Origin: Triops longicaudatus
Taxonomy: Eukaryota; Arthropoda; Branchiopoda; Notostraca; Triopsidae
DNA length: 64,000 nucleotides
Direction of reading: 5' to 3'
Assembly: GCA_022885665.1 (NCBI GenBank)
Contig: JAGQDJ010000098.1
Coordinates: forward strand, 184,151-248,150
Below the pieces are notes generated by a model. The model ran no database searches and had not been told where the DNA came from. It saw only the letters and a program-made list of their open reading frames with translations. Shown here in pieces: positions 50,901 through 63,226 of this stretch. Made by a program: the position numbers and the translations under genes. How positions within the stretch are numbered: position 1 is the stretch's first letter; each line of letters opens with the position of its first letter.

Positions 50901-53900
50901 AGTTTTTTTTAATTGTAAAAAGTTTTAGCAAAAATCTGATTTTAATTTTATGTATATATAAAGGGTTATAGATAAACCAGAACAATATTTAAACTGCTGT
51001 CGTTACTGGAAGCTTTTAAAGAATGCTGTAAATCACAGAAGTTATATGCTACCTATTTGACAAGATTCGCTACATCGATCTGCTAATCCAGCAAATCTGC
51101 TTTTTTGTTTCAAAAATTCGATTTTTAGAGTCCATCATATTTATCTTTGTGTTTAAAGAAAGCAAGAGTCTATAATTTTGCACTACAGCGCCATGTTTCG
51201 TGTACATTTTAGTAAAATTTTACCAAATTTCTGAGCGCGTAAAAATGAAACCGCGAAAAAGGAGCCCGCGTAAATGGGAGAATCATTGTAATTGCAAGTG
51301 GCCCTTAGAGCTATCCAGTGGTATTTCATCTACGAAATGTGGGAACTTGTAATACATTCTGTATTTCAAAGTATTACTCTAAGTTTTGTCTACGTGCTAT
51401 AGATAGTGTTGAGATACAGAACTTTCCCGTAGCTCACGGTGATCTTGTGTGTACTAACGTTTCAGTAATTACTTCTCAACTCCCGGCACATTTAAGTGAG
51501 CTTCTTAAAGTTGCTCGTGTGTTAAAATCATCTGTCGTTTGTAGAGTCGGGTTCCACACGACTGCAGAAACAACCAATCCTTTCAAGCGTAATCAACGCA
51601 CAAAGATATCACAACCATCATTAGCAATGTGCGTTGCGTGAAAAGGAAATCTGTCCATCTCTCCAAATTCCCAGGTAATATACAGTAACTGGGTTAATGT
51701 TTTGTTTTTATTCTTGAAATAGTAATAATGTTTAAAATATGAATAGTGTGTTCATCTACAGAAAATAGTTGTAAGCAATCCGCAGTAATTTCGCCTCTCT
51801 TGTAAAGCTTCACTGGCACGGATGGTGCGGTGTTGCACGTATTACTGCAGGTCGAATTCCCCAGTGGCTTGCAACTGTAATCAAAAATGGAAAGTTGCAG
51901 GCTTTTCACCCGCTTGGCATGTTGATGGACGTGGCTAGCGTCTTTCTTGGAGGCGTAGACAGCTCGTGCAACTCTGCCTTTGGGAATTTCCTTATCTGGA
52001 GGATCAGCTCAAAGGCGTAGCTGCGTGCACCACCACTTTTAACTTCGATAATAATTCTTTTTATATCCAAGTCTCAATTCTTTTAAAATGGAGAGGAAAC
52101 ATAAGGGCTCCTGTCTTTCACCCAAACATGCGTGCCCTATTTTGTAGAAGTTTTGCTGTACGTTAAGGGTACAAATCAAGGGTTCTTTCCGGTACCCTTT
52201 TTTCCACGAACACTCAAAGTACTTTACTGCGTACTCTAAGTGGATTCATACAAAATGTCTAAGCTCCCGAAAGTCTGGGGCCGCTTTTATTTCTTTGTCC
52301 AAAAAGAAAGCCGTAATGTAGAAAAGTCAGTAGTTGCTCGGAAACTTCGAAATATTAGGTACTAATGGATTCTATGTAGCAGATTTGTTTTTATCTTCAC
52401 AAAAAAATTGTTTTTCGGCTAATTAATTTCACTACTGTCCGTATTCCGAGCTATCTTACTGTGTTAATGATACTGATATGAGGAAACACAGGGTGAGTTT
52501 GAGCTTTACGAATTGGTCTTCGTTGCTCGGGTGAAAGAATGTTGGGGTCAGATTTCGTATTGAAACTACAAATCAGTTCCTTTAATAGACTGTGGAATCA
52601 CTATTGTTCCTTTCCTAGAAACGACACACCTACTCAACGGTTACCTTGATGAGTATTCTTGTGCAGGTTTCAGCCTTACATATCGGTCGTTTGTGCTCAC
52701 ACTGGCAAATTTCTACTCTACCAGATAAGTTGGGTCTTTGAGCGCTAATTGTCTTGTAGATTTGTTTTATGTGACCCATGAATTAAAAGGGTTGCTTGTG
52801 TCGCTTGTCTTATTGATTCTAAGGAGAAAAAATTCATAGGCTCAATTCAAGTTTTTACCGTTCTGAGTATACTAAAAGCAAACGAAGCGTAACAGTTTGA
52901 ATAAATGAATCGTATGTTTTGAAATAAGTCTCAACGTTTCCTCTAAGTGGAAAGGAAATTGACTCCCAGGACTGTTGCCTTTTAGCACACATTTGAGTTG
53001 ATAAGATAGCCAAAGATGTTAGGTCAACTAGTATCACTCTGCACAGGATTGCGTATAGACTTGGTATGTGGAGTTTTATAGACATTAAAAACAAATAGTG
53101 TCTTCCCAAGCAGTTTAGTATGGTCCAGTTTATGCTTGGTTTCTTTGCATTACTGCCAACGCTCACCGTAAAAAGGGATCATTACCTCAAGTGACAATAG
53201 CAAACGACTGTGCACGACAATCGCAATCGTCGACACTGTTTACTTGTCAGCTCGATTTACTCAATGAAAGGGGTGCGGAAGAGAAATGAAAAGCTCCGTC
53301 CATGTGCGTTCAACTGAATCATATCCATGAGTTCGATATTTCAGGAATTACAGAAGTTTCGTGTTTGCGCTGGTATTTACCATCTTTTACACCGGAATTT
53401 TGGAATGAAGCCATGTACTAATAGGTTTTTCGTCTGATTTGGTGATAATTAGAGGTTCCGTGGAACATTACGGAAGCCAGGGAGCTAATTAGCCAATTGG
53501 CACTAGCAACGCTGCAGAAGGGCTGGGCCAAATATTTGTGAGAATAACCGCTCTGTCAAAAAGAATTGCGCTACAACATTTATTTTATGTTGCACCTCTA
53601 TAAACTTCTTTACCTACCATTTGTTAAGCTTTACTGATTTTTATTGTGAGAGAAAAGAAGCGTGCGTCCATATTTTCAGTTTTTATGAAGCCTTGTTAGT
53701 GTTAGACCAAAAAATATGGACTAAATTATAAAAGATTTATAAATAAAATCTATCGTGGATAAGTGTAGAAGAAGCTAAACAAAAATCACTTTTGAATTTT
53801 TTTTTATCAGAGTCGCCCAGCGACAGGAGCATAAGTGAAGAAGATGCTCAGTGTCCATAAGAACCCATCACGGAATTTTTATTACAAAATGTTTGATTTT

Positions 53901-56900
53901 TACAAAATAGCTCTTACAAACTTACACTCTGCTCTTGGATGTCTTACAAATAGTGCGAAACCGAAGTGTTTCCTTTGTGAGAGATAATAGGTTATTGCAA
54001 TTCGTGTGCGAAACTTCAGAAACAGACCAACTTTGCCATTGCATTTGAGTAGCAACTTCAAATTAATGGCAGTAAATTTCTGTTCCGATTCCTTAACTGC
54101 GTTTAGGAGCAAGAGCAACGTTGTGGAAGAGTGCAATGATATAAACTTTACAAGCTGTTGTTTGCAAATACATGTAAAGTCCGTTTAACGATTGTTATAG
54201 AAGTCGCAGTGAAGCGCATTCTAGCGTATATTATCGATTTTTCTCTGCTTCTATTGATACCAAAATTTGATGACTTCAATCCCTGCATATCGTCTTGGTC
54301 CGCATCAAGCCACTGTATAAAATTACGCCAGTTGTTACGGAAATAAGTTCTTAACCTTCAAACGGCTTTTCAGCTCTTTGAACTTGTGACGGAAACTGTG
54401 TTCCTAATATTAAGTGTTGCGTTTTGCCTTGTTATGTTGTCAAGGTTTTCAACTTTTATTGCAGAAAAATGCAAGTACTGGCTTCCTACTAGATAGGCTA
54501 CTGCTCCAAATTTTTCGTAATTGCCATTGTAGGGTTACCATCTCACGCGGATAAAATTTAAGGACAACTTAGGAAATTGTCGCAAGAATCAAGTGTTAAA
54601 TGGTTTTCGTGCAAATCCCTTATTTCAGAAACCCTTTCCCAAATTTCCTTTTTAGTCAAAGAAATTAAACCAGAAGAAGTCCAGTAAAACCAATCAGTAT
54701 TTAGCGCTAAAGAGCAAAACATGACTGTCGATGGCAGAAAGCACATGTGGCATACACAGTGTCAGTATTTGACGCAGACATGTAAGGTAACTACAGCAAA
54801 TATTTGCTTTTAGACAAAATTTTTTTGAGTAAGTTCGTGTCAGACAACAATTTCGCATGCATTTCGCATTTCGCAATGTTTCAGAGCAGCTAGCAACACA
54901 CAAATGATTACACACGTGTGCGTATAGTATACACACGTATACGCCGTATACGTGTGTAGTCACTAGCCTCTTACCATGAGCCAATAGGAAATGACAGTTG
55001 TATTCCCCTTCAGCAGCGTGTGTTTGACTTCGACGGCTATAGCCGTTGTCCACGGCCCGCTATGCCGAACGGCTAGCCATTTTTAACAGAGCTTGAAACT
55101 GCATGCGGCCGGCATGTATTATTGATGTTTTAGTCCTTTTATTCTGACAAAATATCTACTAATTTAGCAGCAACTCCCATTTAAGGACATATTTAAGGAC
55201 AAACACCCTTAAGGACGGGCATACCAAATTTAAGTACTGTCCTTATCATTTAAGGACGGATGGTAACCCTAGCCATTGTATTAGATTTTGTACGCTTTTA
55301 CCCTGTGGAGCCAAATTGAATGAACTGTGAATCTTCTTTTTATTTGTAAAGAAAGCGCACTAAGATTGCATGATAAACTCCGAATATGAAGTATGGAGTA
55401 TACAGAAAGAGCAGTTATTTTTCACTCAGCAAAAGTTAGAGGGTTCCATTCTTTCAAGTCAACTTTCTTGTTGCACATGAAATACTAAGTGAGACGTTGG
55501 AATTCGAAAAGCAAAAATGAGAGGGTGAAAATCGTCAAGCATTTTTGTTAAAGCATAGTTTATCCCCTTTGTTCTGAGGATGTTCATCATTGCGTGGAAA
55601 CGGAGTTATGAAACTCCTTCAAAGTTTTCTTTTATTGTCGTTGAAGATCTGTAATTAGGGAAAAATAAGGAGAAATCAGCGAGTTAATATGTCTGATACC
55701 ACAAAAACTTTGGTCGGTTCTCGTTAAAATTTGGTGAACAGACGATGAAAAAGATGACGACCTCTGATTTTAGATGACACTCAATTAAATTTGGTATTAG
55801 CGGAAGGATATTTTGAAGAAACCTTTAACTAGAAGATTTTAGAGTGAAGAATATCATGAAAGGATTTTGAGGTACTTTGTGCGAGTTTTACATCAATAAA
55901 GTATGAGAATGAAATTGAATTTCAGGCTTTGTAAGAAAGACTATCGTTTGGAGCTGTCACGTGATGGTAGCAAAACAATTATAGAAGCCTTAGAATGATT
56001 GAATCAACATAATATGTATCTGTATCCTAAAAGACCACCTCAGTGTCACCAGTTTCTTCCTAAGAGATGGAGAGACAAATTTTTCTCTTGATGCACTCCA
56101 GATCAGCGTCAACACTGGCACTTGCTGACTACTGCAGAACTTTATGTTTGAATTTCTTCCTTGAACAGAGCCTTTAAAATATTGACACCTCAGTCGCAAC
56201 AGGAGAGCTGAATTTGCATTTGGAATCTTGGAACCAAAGCTGGGATTTTGTATTGAAAGACTCTCAAAAGGAACCTGAACTTTCATTTGTCGCGTAGATT
56301 GCCAAGGATTCCTTCCTATGAAACGAGGCTTCGACGCCTCCAAAAAAAGGAAGGATCGAAAAGGAATTTACAGAAAGGAAATAAATTTCTTCGGTTCCTC
56401 GATTACAAGACTGGCTAAATAGCGTCTTTATTTATCCAAGCGAAATTGGTAATACTTTGCTCCTTACAAGAAATTCTGGAATGACGTCTGATTCCGGTTG
56501 TTTTCACTTCAAGCTTAAAGAAAACTGAAAGTGTTACGGAAAAAAAATTTATGGTGAATTAGGTGACAATATACGAATTAATCTGCCTTTCCTTCGGTTC
56601 CTTTTCATTTGAAAACATACCAAGGATCACATAGTAATCCTTAACACGTTACAAGTTTAACAGAAACAGTGAAAGTAAATGTATACATTCGCATATTTTT
56701 ATTAAAAGTGGGAAAAAATGACGAGTATTGCATTACTGATGTTCAAAGCCAATAGGGCACCGCAGGACTGAATGAGTAATTGTCACTAAAGGTGCAAAAA
56801 TATCTGGGGCCAATATGACAAATTACTAGCTTTGTTATTTTGGTGCCAATTGTACTGCTCGGAGCAAATAAATACATTAAAAAATATAGACAATTTAGTT

Positions 56901-59900
56901 ACAGAGTTGCAGAATGATTATCATCGTAATAGGGCAACGTCACCTTACAGATAAATGTACCCAGAACTAAAACCTTAGGAATGTAATTTTAACTAGGGTT
57001 TTGTACGAGTACAGGTACAGTATTCAATAAAAGGATACCCCAGGAAAGGATTCAAATGTGCGTCAGACATTTCTGTTAGAATATTTTCTATTAAGCTATT
57101 CCTTTTATAAGTTTACGTTAATTTAGCTTCAGTTGCTGCAGCTAATTAAATTAGGCTTATCAATTTACGTTGAGTATTCGTTTGAGGTTCAAATGTTTAT
57201 TCAGAGCAAACATAAAACCTCGTGTATAATTGATAAAATACGTCTATATGTGTAGTACTGGAGGAAAAAGTCGCTCTTTCACTTTGTCGAGTTTTTCTAA
57301 AAACTTTTCGGTGGCGTGCAATAATTACGCTCTGCAATTTTAAGGAAACTGTTAAAAGGTATTTTCGATAATGTGACTGTGTGGAAAACAATACCCAGAA
57401 GTGCTACGACGTCGTGCCCTTCGAACTTCACTCAGCTGGCCAGTTTTATTACTTACATTTGCGTGTGTCGTCCACAAATACTTCAGATGAACACTGCTGA
57501 ATATTTAACACCAAAAGTGTTGTTTTTTGTAAGAGAATTTGACCTTACGGATACTCTTCTGCTTTCAAATTTCAGTTAACTTCCAAACATGAATATCGTT
57601 TCAGCAGCACGTACTGTACATACTTCCAAGGAAAATTTTTGGTACCCGTTCCTGCCCCACCCCCCTTTTCCCTAAGAAAAGATTTTCCTAGGCTAAGGTT
57701 TAAATTCCGTATTCCTTTCTGGCTACTCTGGAATCTTTTATGCATCCTAAATAACTGATCGGCTGGTTTCCTAGAAAACTCACAAAAGGCAAAATTTCTC
57801 TGTCAAATTACTTTACAATCTTTCAATTTAAAAAATGAAAGGCGAAGAATAAGAGCGAAAGAAAGAGCCGACTTTTAATTTAATTCCGTGTACCTTTCCA
57901 AAATAAAATTCAACAAATGGGACCAACAAAGTTCTTGTCCAACAGGTGTAAAATTTGTTCGGAAATTGGGAACTCGTCTGTTTCCTATTTACTGTGACTG
58001 GCAATATAGGAAATCATCCAACGCCTGCGTCAAAATTACATAAACTTTCAAGATTAAATGAAACAGAAGGATACCGAAGAGTCTTCTAATCTCAGGTGAT
58101 CTTGAGTTTATTATCGTCCTTTTTTTCTGGACATCCGTAATTCTAGTTGACACAGCTTTTGGTAGGAGTGCTTTTACATATAAACAATTGCTCAAAAGGA
58201 TAGAATTATAAACTACCGTTACGGAATGTTGTCTGTTCTTTTATTTTTTTTCAACAGTCTTCGAAATCCCGTCGTATAATTAGTTAAGCGTCTAGAAGTT
58301 CAGAAAAGGATTCATATTGACACTAATGTTATTGGAGTGAAGAAGTGCGTAAGCAGAATACCTTCACAGAACTTGCAAACAGGCTTCATTTTACAAGGAG
58401 TAGTTGTGACCAGTTCGTGTTAAGTGGTGACCATCGGTTTTGTGCTCTACAGTATACATTGTTTAAAGTCTCCAGATAGTGGGAAGAGTTCACGTACTTT
58501 GTTGTTCAAGCTACTAAAATAATATTTGGCTTTTATCCAGGTACTTCTTTACACGAATTTCTTTTCACCTCACCAGCTTGGTTACTTTTCCTCCGACGGT
58601 GGAGAATAATTCATAAGACACTCGAAAAGCTTTCCGCTGACCTCGGCTACTGCCATTTTTCCATCTGACTAATCCAATTTATTGTTGCAGACTGGGTTGC
58701 TTTCTGTCAGAGAGACGAAACGCTAAACGTCTTGCTAAGTAGAACCAAGGAGTAAAATAAGGAAGAGAGAAAATATTGTCGGGAAGGCTGCTATTTTATC
58801 TGGTGCAGGAATGTAGAAAAAGAGGAACGCCCCGTAGCGTTCGATGATGATGAGGAGGTTCGGAAGTCGGAGGTGGAAGTGCGTCAAGATACTCTGAACT
58901 AGCTTCAATGAGCAGCTTTAGATTGATCAGGGAAAGGTTTGCTGGGTAAACTTGGCGTAACGAGTCTCTTACATGCAACCGACTTAGACTGACACAAAGG
59001 CGTCTACACTCGTATCTTTGTGAGCATTGCTGTTTGCTGCAGCTCCGATTCCTATTCCCGGAAGAGGTCGATAATGATGGAGTGCTTGTTGACGGTATAA
59101 CACTTCGCGTCTTGAAATTTTTCGGTGGTGACCCATCTTCCTTTTGTTATAAATACTGCCAAAGAACCAAAAAATATGAAAAGCAAACTACAGGTCACAG
59201 ACTTCGATCAGGAGAAGTTTGGCGTTCTTGAAGGGAACAGTGAGTTTTGTTGCTTACCTACAAATGTATTAGCTGCTCAGCTAACTTATTTAAGTGCTAG
59301 CGTAAGATGGGCTTGTTTTCTAAGGCTGGCTTTGAAGCATGGGAGATTACGTTTTAATAAAATTAGCCTTTCTTCTCTTCAGCATCATAAAGGAGTCTCC
59401 AGAAGGGATTTTAGTAATGTGAAAAGAGGATAAAAGACAAATTCGTTTCACTTTATGATTACATTGCTAATTTTTCTCTCTTTCTTCTTCTTCCGCATTG
59501 GCGTACCAGATGGGAAGGTCAGTGAGCCTCTCATAAGGAATCTAGCGTAAACGTTGGTTCGGATTATGTTTTTATTTCGCGCGTTAAAAAAGTACAATAG
59601 AATTCCATTTACAGGAATGCAGCAATAGCAGGCGTGAGAACGCAGGTCCCACCCCTGCCCCGCCCTTCTTTAAGTAGCCCACCAACTTGATTACCAAGCT
59701 TGCAAGAGTTCTGGAGCTGAAAACTGTCCCTGATATCGGAGCAAGTGAAAGAGTTTTCTTTGCGAGCAAGAGTCACAGTGAGACTTCTGCGGAGTTAATT
59801 GAAGCACGTTTGTTCTGAGTTAGTTATAATTGTACATCAGTAAGCACCGCTTGACAATACTAGGAAAGTTATCCCAAAATTGGATAAATGTGATATTACT

Positions 59901-62900
59901 TAGGATACGTTTCTCAGAAAAGTGAAATTCGTCACAACCTACCCTGAATATATTTTTGATAGGGGTAAAGGACCTTTTAACGACCAGTTTTGGAGGGAAA
60001 TGCTTTTAAAATGCTCATGACGAAGGAAAAGGTTCAGTAAATTCTGTATAATGCGACAATGTCGCTGTCACTGACATTGAGTGGCACATTTGATTGTTGC
60101 CCGTCAAGTTGTTAGTTGATGTCATATGCTATTGCTGAGTGAATGCTACTGCATACTGACTCTTTGTTTCATGACATTTTAAATGTTTCCAAGTCTATAA
60201 GCAACGATATTACTCAACCTATAGAGTACGTTATATGTAGAGTACGATACTACTATATTATATAATGTAAAACAATACTGTATGTTAAAAAAGTATGGAA
60301 AATTTATCCGAAATGGCAACTTATTGGTACAAGTCTTCAGCGGCTCAGAAAATACAGCGTAGATTCTAAATTTGTAATTTTTGTTGGCAATTCTTGGGTT
60401 TAATTATAGAGGAAATATATGTTAATTTTTGAAAGAAGTGTTGTATTGTGTTCTCAAACTTTAGCATACATGTATTTCTAGGTCAAGTCAAGGAGGAAAG
60501 GGTCGAAGTCGATGCACTGCTTGATATGTTATGAAAGGTCCTAAGTTCAACTTGCATGGCCAGCTTGAACCCTAATCCATCGTAAAACGGGGACTGGTAG
60601 ATTTGACCTGGGTTGTGACCCGGCATTTGACTGCAGCCCTGTCTTTACACGAAACTGGCTTGCTTTTGCTTGCTTTTTAAGTGAGCAGTTGCATCCGGAG
60701 AGAAAAACTGTCTAGTTTCCCAGGTCTCGCATGGGGCGAATTAGGTGGGAAAACGGTTGTGGTGTTTGTGCGAGTAGTACCGTTTAGAGTACCGCAGCAC
60801 GTTACATTTGTCAAAACTATTAAAACTAATTTCTTCAAGCTCCTGAAACGGTTTGTTTAATTTTAAGTTTGTTTTAAAGCATCTGTTTTCAATCGAAAAT
60901 AATAAAATATAAAAACACACAATAATAAATTATAAAATTTGTCATGAGAAATTAAAAAAGGAAATAATGCATCGAATACGAAATACCTAAAATGTTCATA
61001 AATAAAAAATTATAAATATAAAAGTTATACCCCCCATACCGTTACTATTTTTAACCAAATTCAAAACCAGATCTAAATCAACTTGTTTTTGAGTTTCGTC
61101 CACGTACGCTTCCTTTTTACCTTTGTAATTTCTTTTCCCAAGAACTGAACTCGTTTTGTTTTATAAGCTTTTACCACATAATAATAGTTTAATGGAAAAT
61201 TACTTGTAATTATTTCAAACATTGTTAGTGAATGTGTTTCTTCTTCTGATAAATTGAAATCTATATGTGTCTATAAACTTTACATAAATGGAACCGTCAA
61301 TAGTCTGTGCCCACGATGATTGATAAATTTTAAAGATTCATACCAAAAACAAAAGGAGAAAGGTGGATCATGGCCACACAAATATCATTTCTAGCATTGC
61401 GCGGCAACTATGGCAGTACAATTGGCGAGAGCTATGCAGAAATGTCCGGAGGCTCCAGTAATGCACTGGGTGTTCTGTATCGAATGCACTATTCCCTTTA
61501 TAAGTTAGTGAAAACCATATTTTAGTTTGGTGCCAATTATTCCTATAGGTTTTTTAAAATTGATCCTGGCTTGACTAAGGCTCATTGTCGCAACTAAACC
61601 TTTTCTAACACTACCTAGCAATTGAAACACAGTATTGATTTTTTTTCGAACTTATAAACGCTGAATCTTCTTTAGTTCCAAGGGAGGCACTACTTGACGC
61701 AGTGTTTCTACGATCTATTTCCCGAATTTTGAAAGCTTTGAATGAAAATTAATGAAAGATTTTAGCTATTTTCACGCGGGGGAGCGTTTCTGGCATTGTG
61801 TGAACATATCCGCACGCACTGTACCACTCTCCTTTTCTATTTTTAGGACCGTACTGCATGTTACATCGAAATAAGTCTTTGAATTTTCGCTTGAGGAAAG
61901 CGAACCTTTGAAACTAATATATCTCTCAGAATACCCCTGGAAGCAAATGGGCAACAGTACATCTTAAACGAACAACTTCGCATGTTTCCACGCCGGTTGT
62001 TGAAGTACTTACAAGCTATTCTCTTCTGATTACTTTTAGGACCTTTCCAACTCTCCTTCTGTGTAACCTTCAGCTGTGTCTTATTTAAAGTTCAAATTCA
62101 GAAACGCATATCCCTAATCGTCTCTCGGGATATTTTTGCACGATAAATTTTCTTATCTTCCGAACAAATGATTCCATCAGAAACAGTGCACAGAGAGAAA
62201 TGTAACGATTTCAGGTAACCTCATCGTTCCACGGGAAGCTTACCGTTGTTGGTTTGCTGTCTTCAACAATTAACTTATAAAATATGCGCTATATTAAATT
62301 ATTCATGCTTTCACTTCTAAGATCAAGTTATAACCTCACAGTACCTGCACTCGCGAGCTTTTAGTCGGATCAACGTGCGTTCTGTGCTCCGTATGCGAGT
62401 TTGTGGGGCATTTCGGTACGTGGCTGGTGAAAAGAATATTCGCAATAAGTCCGTAGAGTATGCAGGATAAGATGAGCGGAACAACGTAAAAGACGATGAT
62501 ATCGGCGAGGTAATAACAGAGATATGCCTGGCGAGACAGCTTATAAGTGCAAGATTCCACATGGTCAAAGCCTTTGTAGTACAGTCTTTCTGTTTTCGTT
62601 AACCCCAGCCAAGGGGATGAATAGAGAACCGAAAACACCCACACCCCCGAAATGATCTTTTTGGCGCGTTCCACAGTGCAAACACTTTGAGCTTTCAAAG
62701 GGTGGCAAATGGCAATGTACCTTTCCACCGTGAACGCCGTCAAACTCAATGAGGACGCGTTGATCCCTACGTTTTGAGAGAAAGTAAATACGGCACAACC
62801 CAAAGGTCCCCAGAGCCACTGATTCCCCACGACGTAATAACTGAGGATTTCGTTGGGGACGGCAGCCACCAGGACCACGATATCAGCAATGGCTAAACTG

Positions 62901-63226
62901 ACCAAATAACAGTTGGTGGGGGATTGCATGCTCCGAGTACGATACACCACATGCACAACCAGTATATTACCCAACACTCCAATCACCAGCACAATGCCTT
63001 GGAACAAGGTACCCACCAGTTGGTACCGCGCCGAATAGTACGAAGGGTCGTGACCCTGAAATCGTGAGTCGCCATTGTTGTAAGAATAGGAGGTATCATC
63101 GAAACCGTCCTCGAAGGTACAGTTCGCGAGGATTAAACGGAAGAGACTTGCATTAAAGTAGAAAGAATAATTGATGGAATCGGGATAAGAGTAGGAATTG
63201 CTGGAAAAGTTGGGACACAACGCCAT
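38953..63226 (-). CDS. TRHR: TRH-receptor-like neuropeptide GPCR, C-tail exon unresolved
   Basis: Coding exons 62345–63226, 41648–41808 and 38953–39026 join in frame (372 residues, then a phase-1 donor). Rhodopsin-class GPCR. The extracellular N-terminus has four N-glycosylation sequons (NFS, NYS, NAS, NCT). TM1 GVLGNILVVHVVYRTRSM, TM2 PTNCYLVSLAIAD, TM3 LGCAVFTFSQNVGINASSLS with TVERYIAICHPLKAQ (ERY 168–170), and TM5 VFYVVPLILSCILYGLIA match vertebrate TRHR block by block. The splice restores SSRVQVIKMLVVVV, the human counterpart being SSRKQ-VTKML. TM6–7 reads LWLPYRGLLVYNSF, then WFLMFAKTCVYMNR; the third exon gives SAINPILY (NPxxY). In protostomes this class binds EFLGamide-like or TRH-like peptides; the ligand here is inferred. 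Introns are 20.5 kb and 2.6 kb. The tail after MLACG lies below 38953 and is not identified. Confidence 0.9.
39027..41647 (-). other. Second intron of the TRH-receptor-like gene
   Basis: A 2.6-kb AT-rich intron with no coding content recognised. A short perfect hairpin (10-bp stem, TTTA loop) occurs at 40066–40089. Confidence 0.6.
42401..42989. mobile_element. pogo/Tigger-like non-autonomous element, 589 bp
   Basis: The left end CTGTAAAATCTCGCTGTAAT and the reverse complement of the right end, CAGTAAAATCTTGCTATAAC, are similar over 20 bp. Both ends are flanked by TA (42399–42400 and 42990–42991). TA duplication and this end type fit the Tc1/mariner–pogo superfamily. No transposase frame remains. 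Confidence 0.65.
43080..43375 (+). repeat. Diverged second copy of the 42.4-kb repeat
   Basis: The stretch parallels 42412–42700 in the same orientation. Shared landmarks are TATTATTTCAC/TATTATTTTAC, then AATAAAGCACGGTCGAAT, then GGACTGTGGGAGT/GGACAGTGGGAGT and CAAAGGG. The copies are about 665 bp apart. Confidence 0.7.
43715..43911. mobile_element. Fold-back element with about 80-bp arms
   Basis: Arms 43715–43794 and 43832–43911 are imperfect inverted copies separated by about 37 nt. Both contain ATAATCTGACCCATAT and, further in, ATCAGAGC-ATTACTGCATT in mirrored order. RNA from it could form a long hairpin. No clear target duplication was seen. Confidence 0.7.
44690..45292 (+). mobile_element. 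Decayed LINE, 3' end of the reverse transcriptase ORF
   Basis: From 45056 the frame reads LRWLGHVKRMSAERLPRKMF, then KRPVGRPRTRWQNY, then TQDRAHRRTLLSLLEPRPQ and a stop at 45290–45292. This FGHV-xRM ... GRPxxRW layout is the hallmark C-terminus of many non-LTR retrotransposon polyproteins. An in-frame stop lies just upstream (about 45053) and the remaining sequence is broken, so it is inactive. The left boundary is a guess from sequence character. Confidence 0.7.
46750..49860. mobile_element. Possible 3.1-kb pogo-like element, ends only
   Basis: The left end CAGTGCCCTCTGCTTAAGTC and the reverse complement of the right end, AAGTGCTCTCCACTTAAGTC, are alike, and both continue TAACT. The left flank is TA; the right flank is TG, perhaps a mutated TA. 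No intact transposase was found inside, so the span could be one old element or two related ends. Confidence 0.45.
50777..51288. mobile_element. pogo/Tigger-like MITE, 512 bp
   Basis: The left end CAGTGATCCCCTCGCTTACG and the reverse complement of the right end, CAATGATTCTCCCATTTACG, match at most positions. The element is flanked by TA on both sides (50775–50776 and 51289–51290). Ends of the type CAGT-ATCCCTCGCTTA are typical of Tigger/pogo elements. It has no coding capacity. Confidence 0.7.
54530..55271. mobile_element. hAT-like non-autonomous element with palindromic core, 742 bp
   Basis: The 13-bp terminal repeats TAGGGTTACCATC are perfect, and the flanks share the 7-bp duplication GCCATTG (54523–54529 and 55272–55278). 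The motif TTTAAGGAC recurs several times near both ends. A perfect hairpin sits inside at 54930–54958. A 7–8 bp duplication suggests hAT or a related superfamily. Confidence 0.7.
54930..54958. repeat. Perfect 14-bp hairpin
   Basis: TACACACGTATACG is followed by one base and then its exact reverse complement, CGTATACGTGTGTA. It lies in the middle of the 742-bp element. Confidence 0.85.

Larger units (their letters stand above)
41809..62344 (-). other. First intron of the TRH-receptor-like gene (20.5 kb)
   Basis: The donor GTACTG at 62344 and the acceptor ending at 41809 are in matching phase 0. The intron is filled with AT-rich sequence and DNA-transposon relics listed separately (42401–43375, 43715–43911, 44690–45292, 46750–49860, 50777–51288, 54530–55271). 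Between these, 51.3–54.5 kb and 55.3–62.3 kb hold no feature I can support; open frames there stay under 120 codons and match nothing recognisable. Confidence 0.6.

Noticed and set aside
51318..51641. 107-codon plus-strand open frame in the receptor intron
   Set aside because: No recognisable protein family; it adjoins a MITE. Kept only as a note.
54694..55053. 119-codon minus-strand open frame
   Set aside because: It lies wholly within the 742-bp transposon and includes the palindrome, so it is probably not coding.
55990..56343. 117-codon minus-strand open frame
   Set aside because: No family resemblance; length is within chance for 30 kb of non-coding DNA.
60480..60660. Relatively GC-rich stretch resembling a SINE
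   Set aside because: No A/B box pair and no tail or target duplication could be seen.
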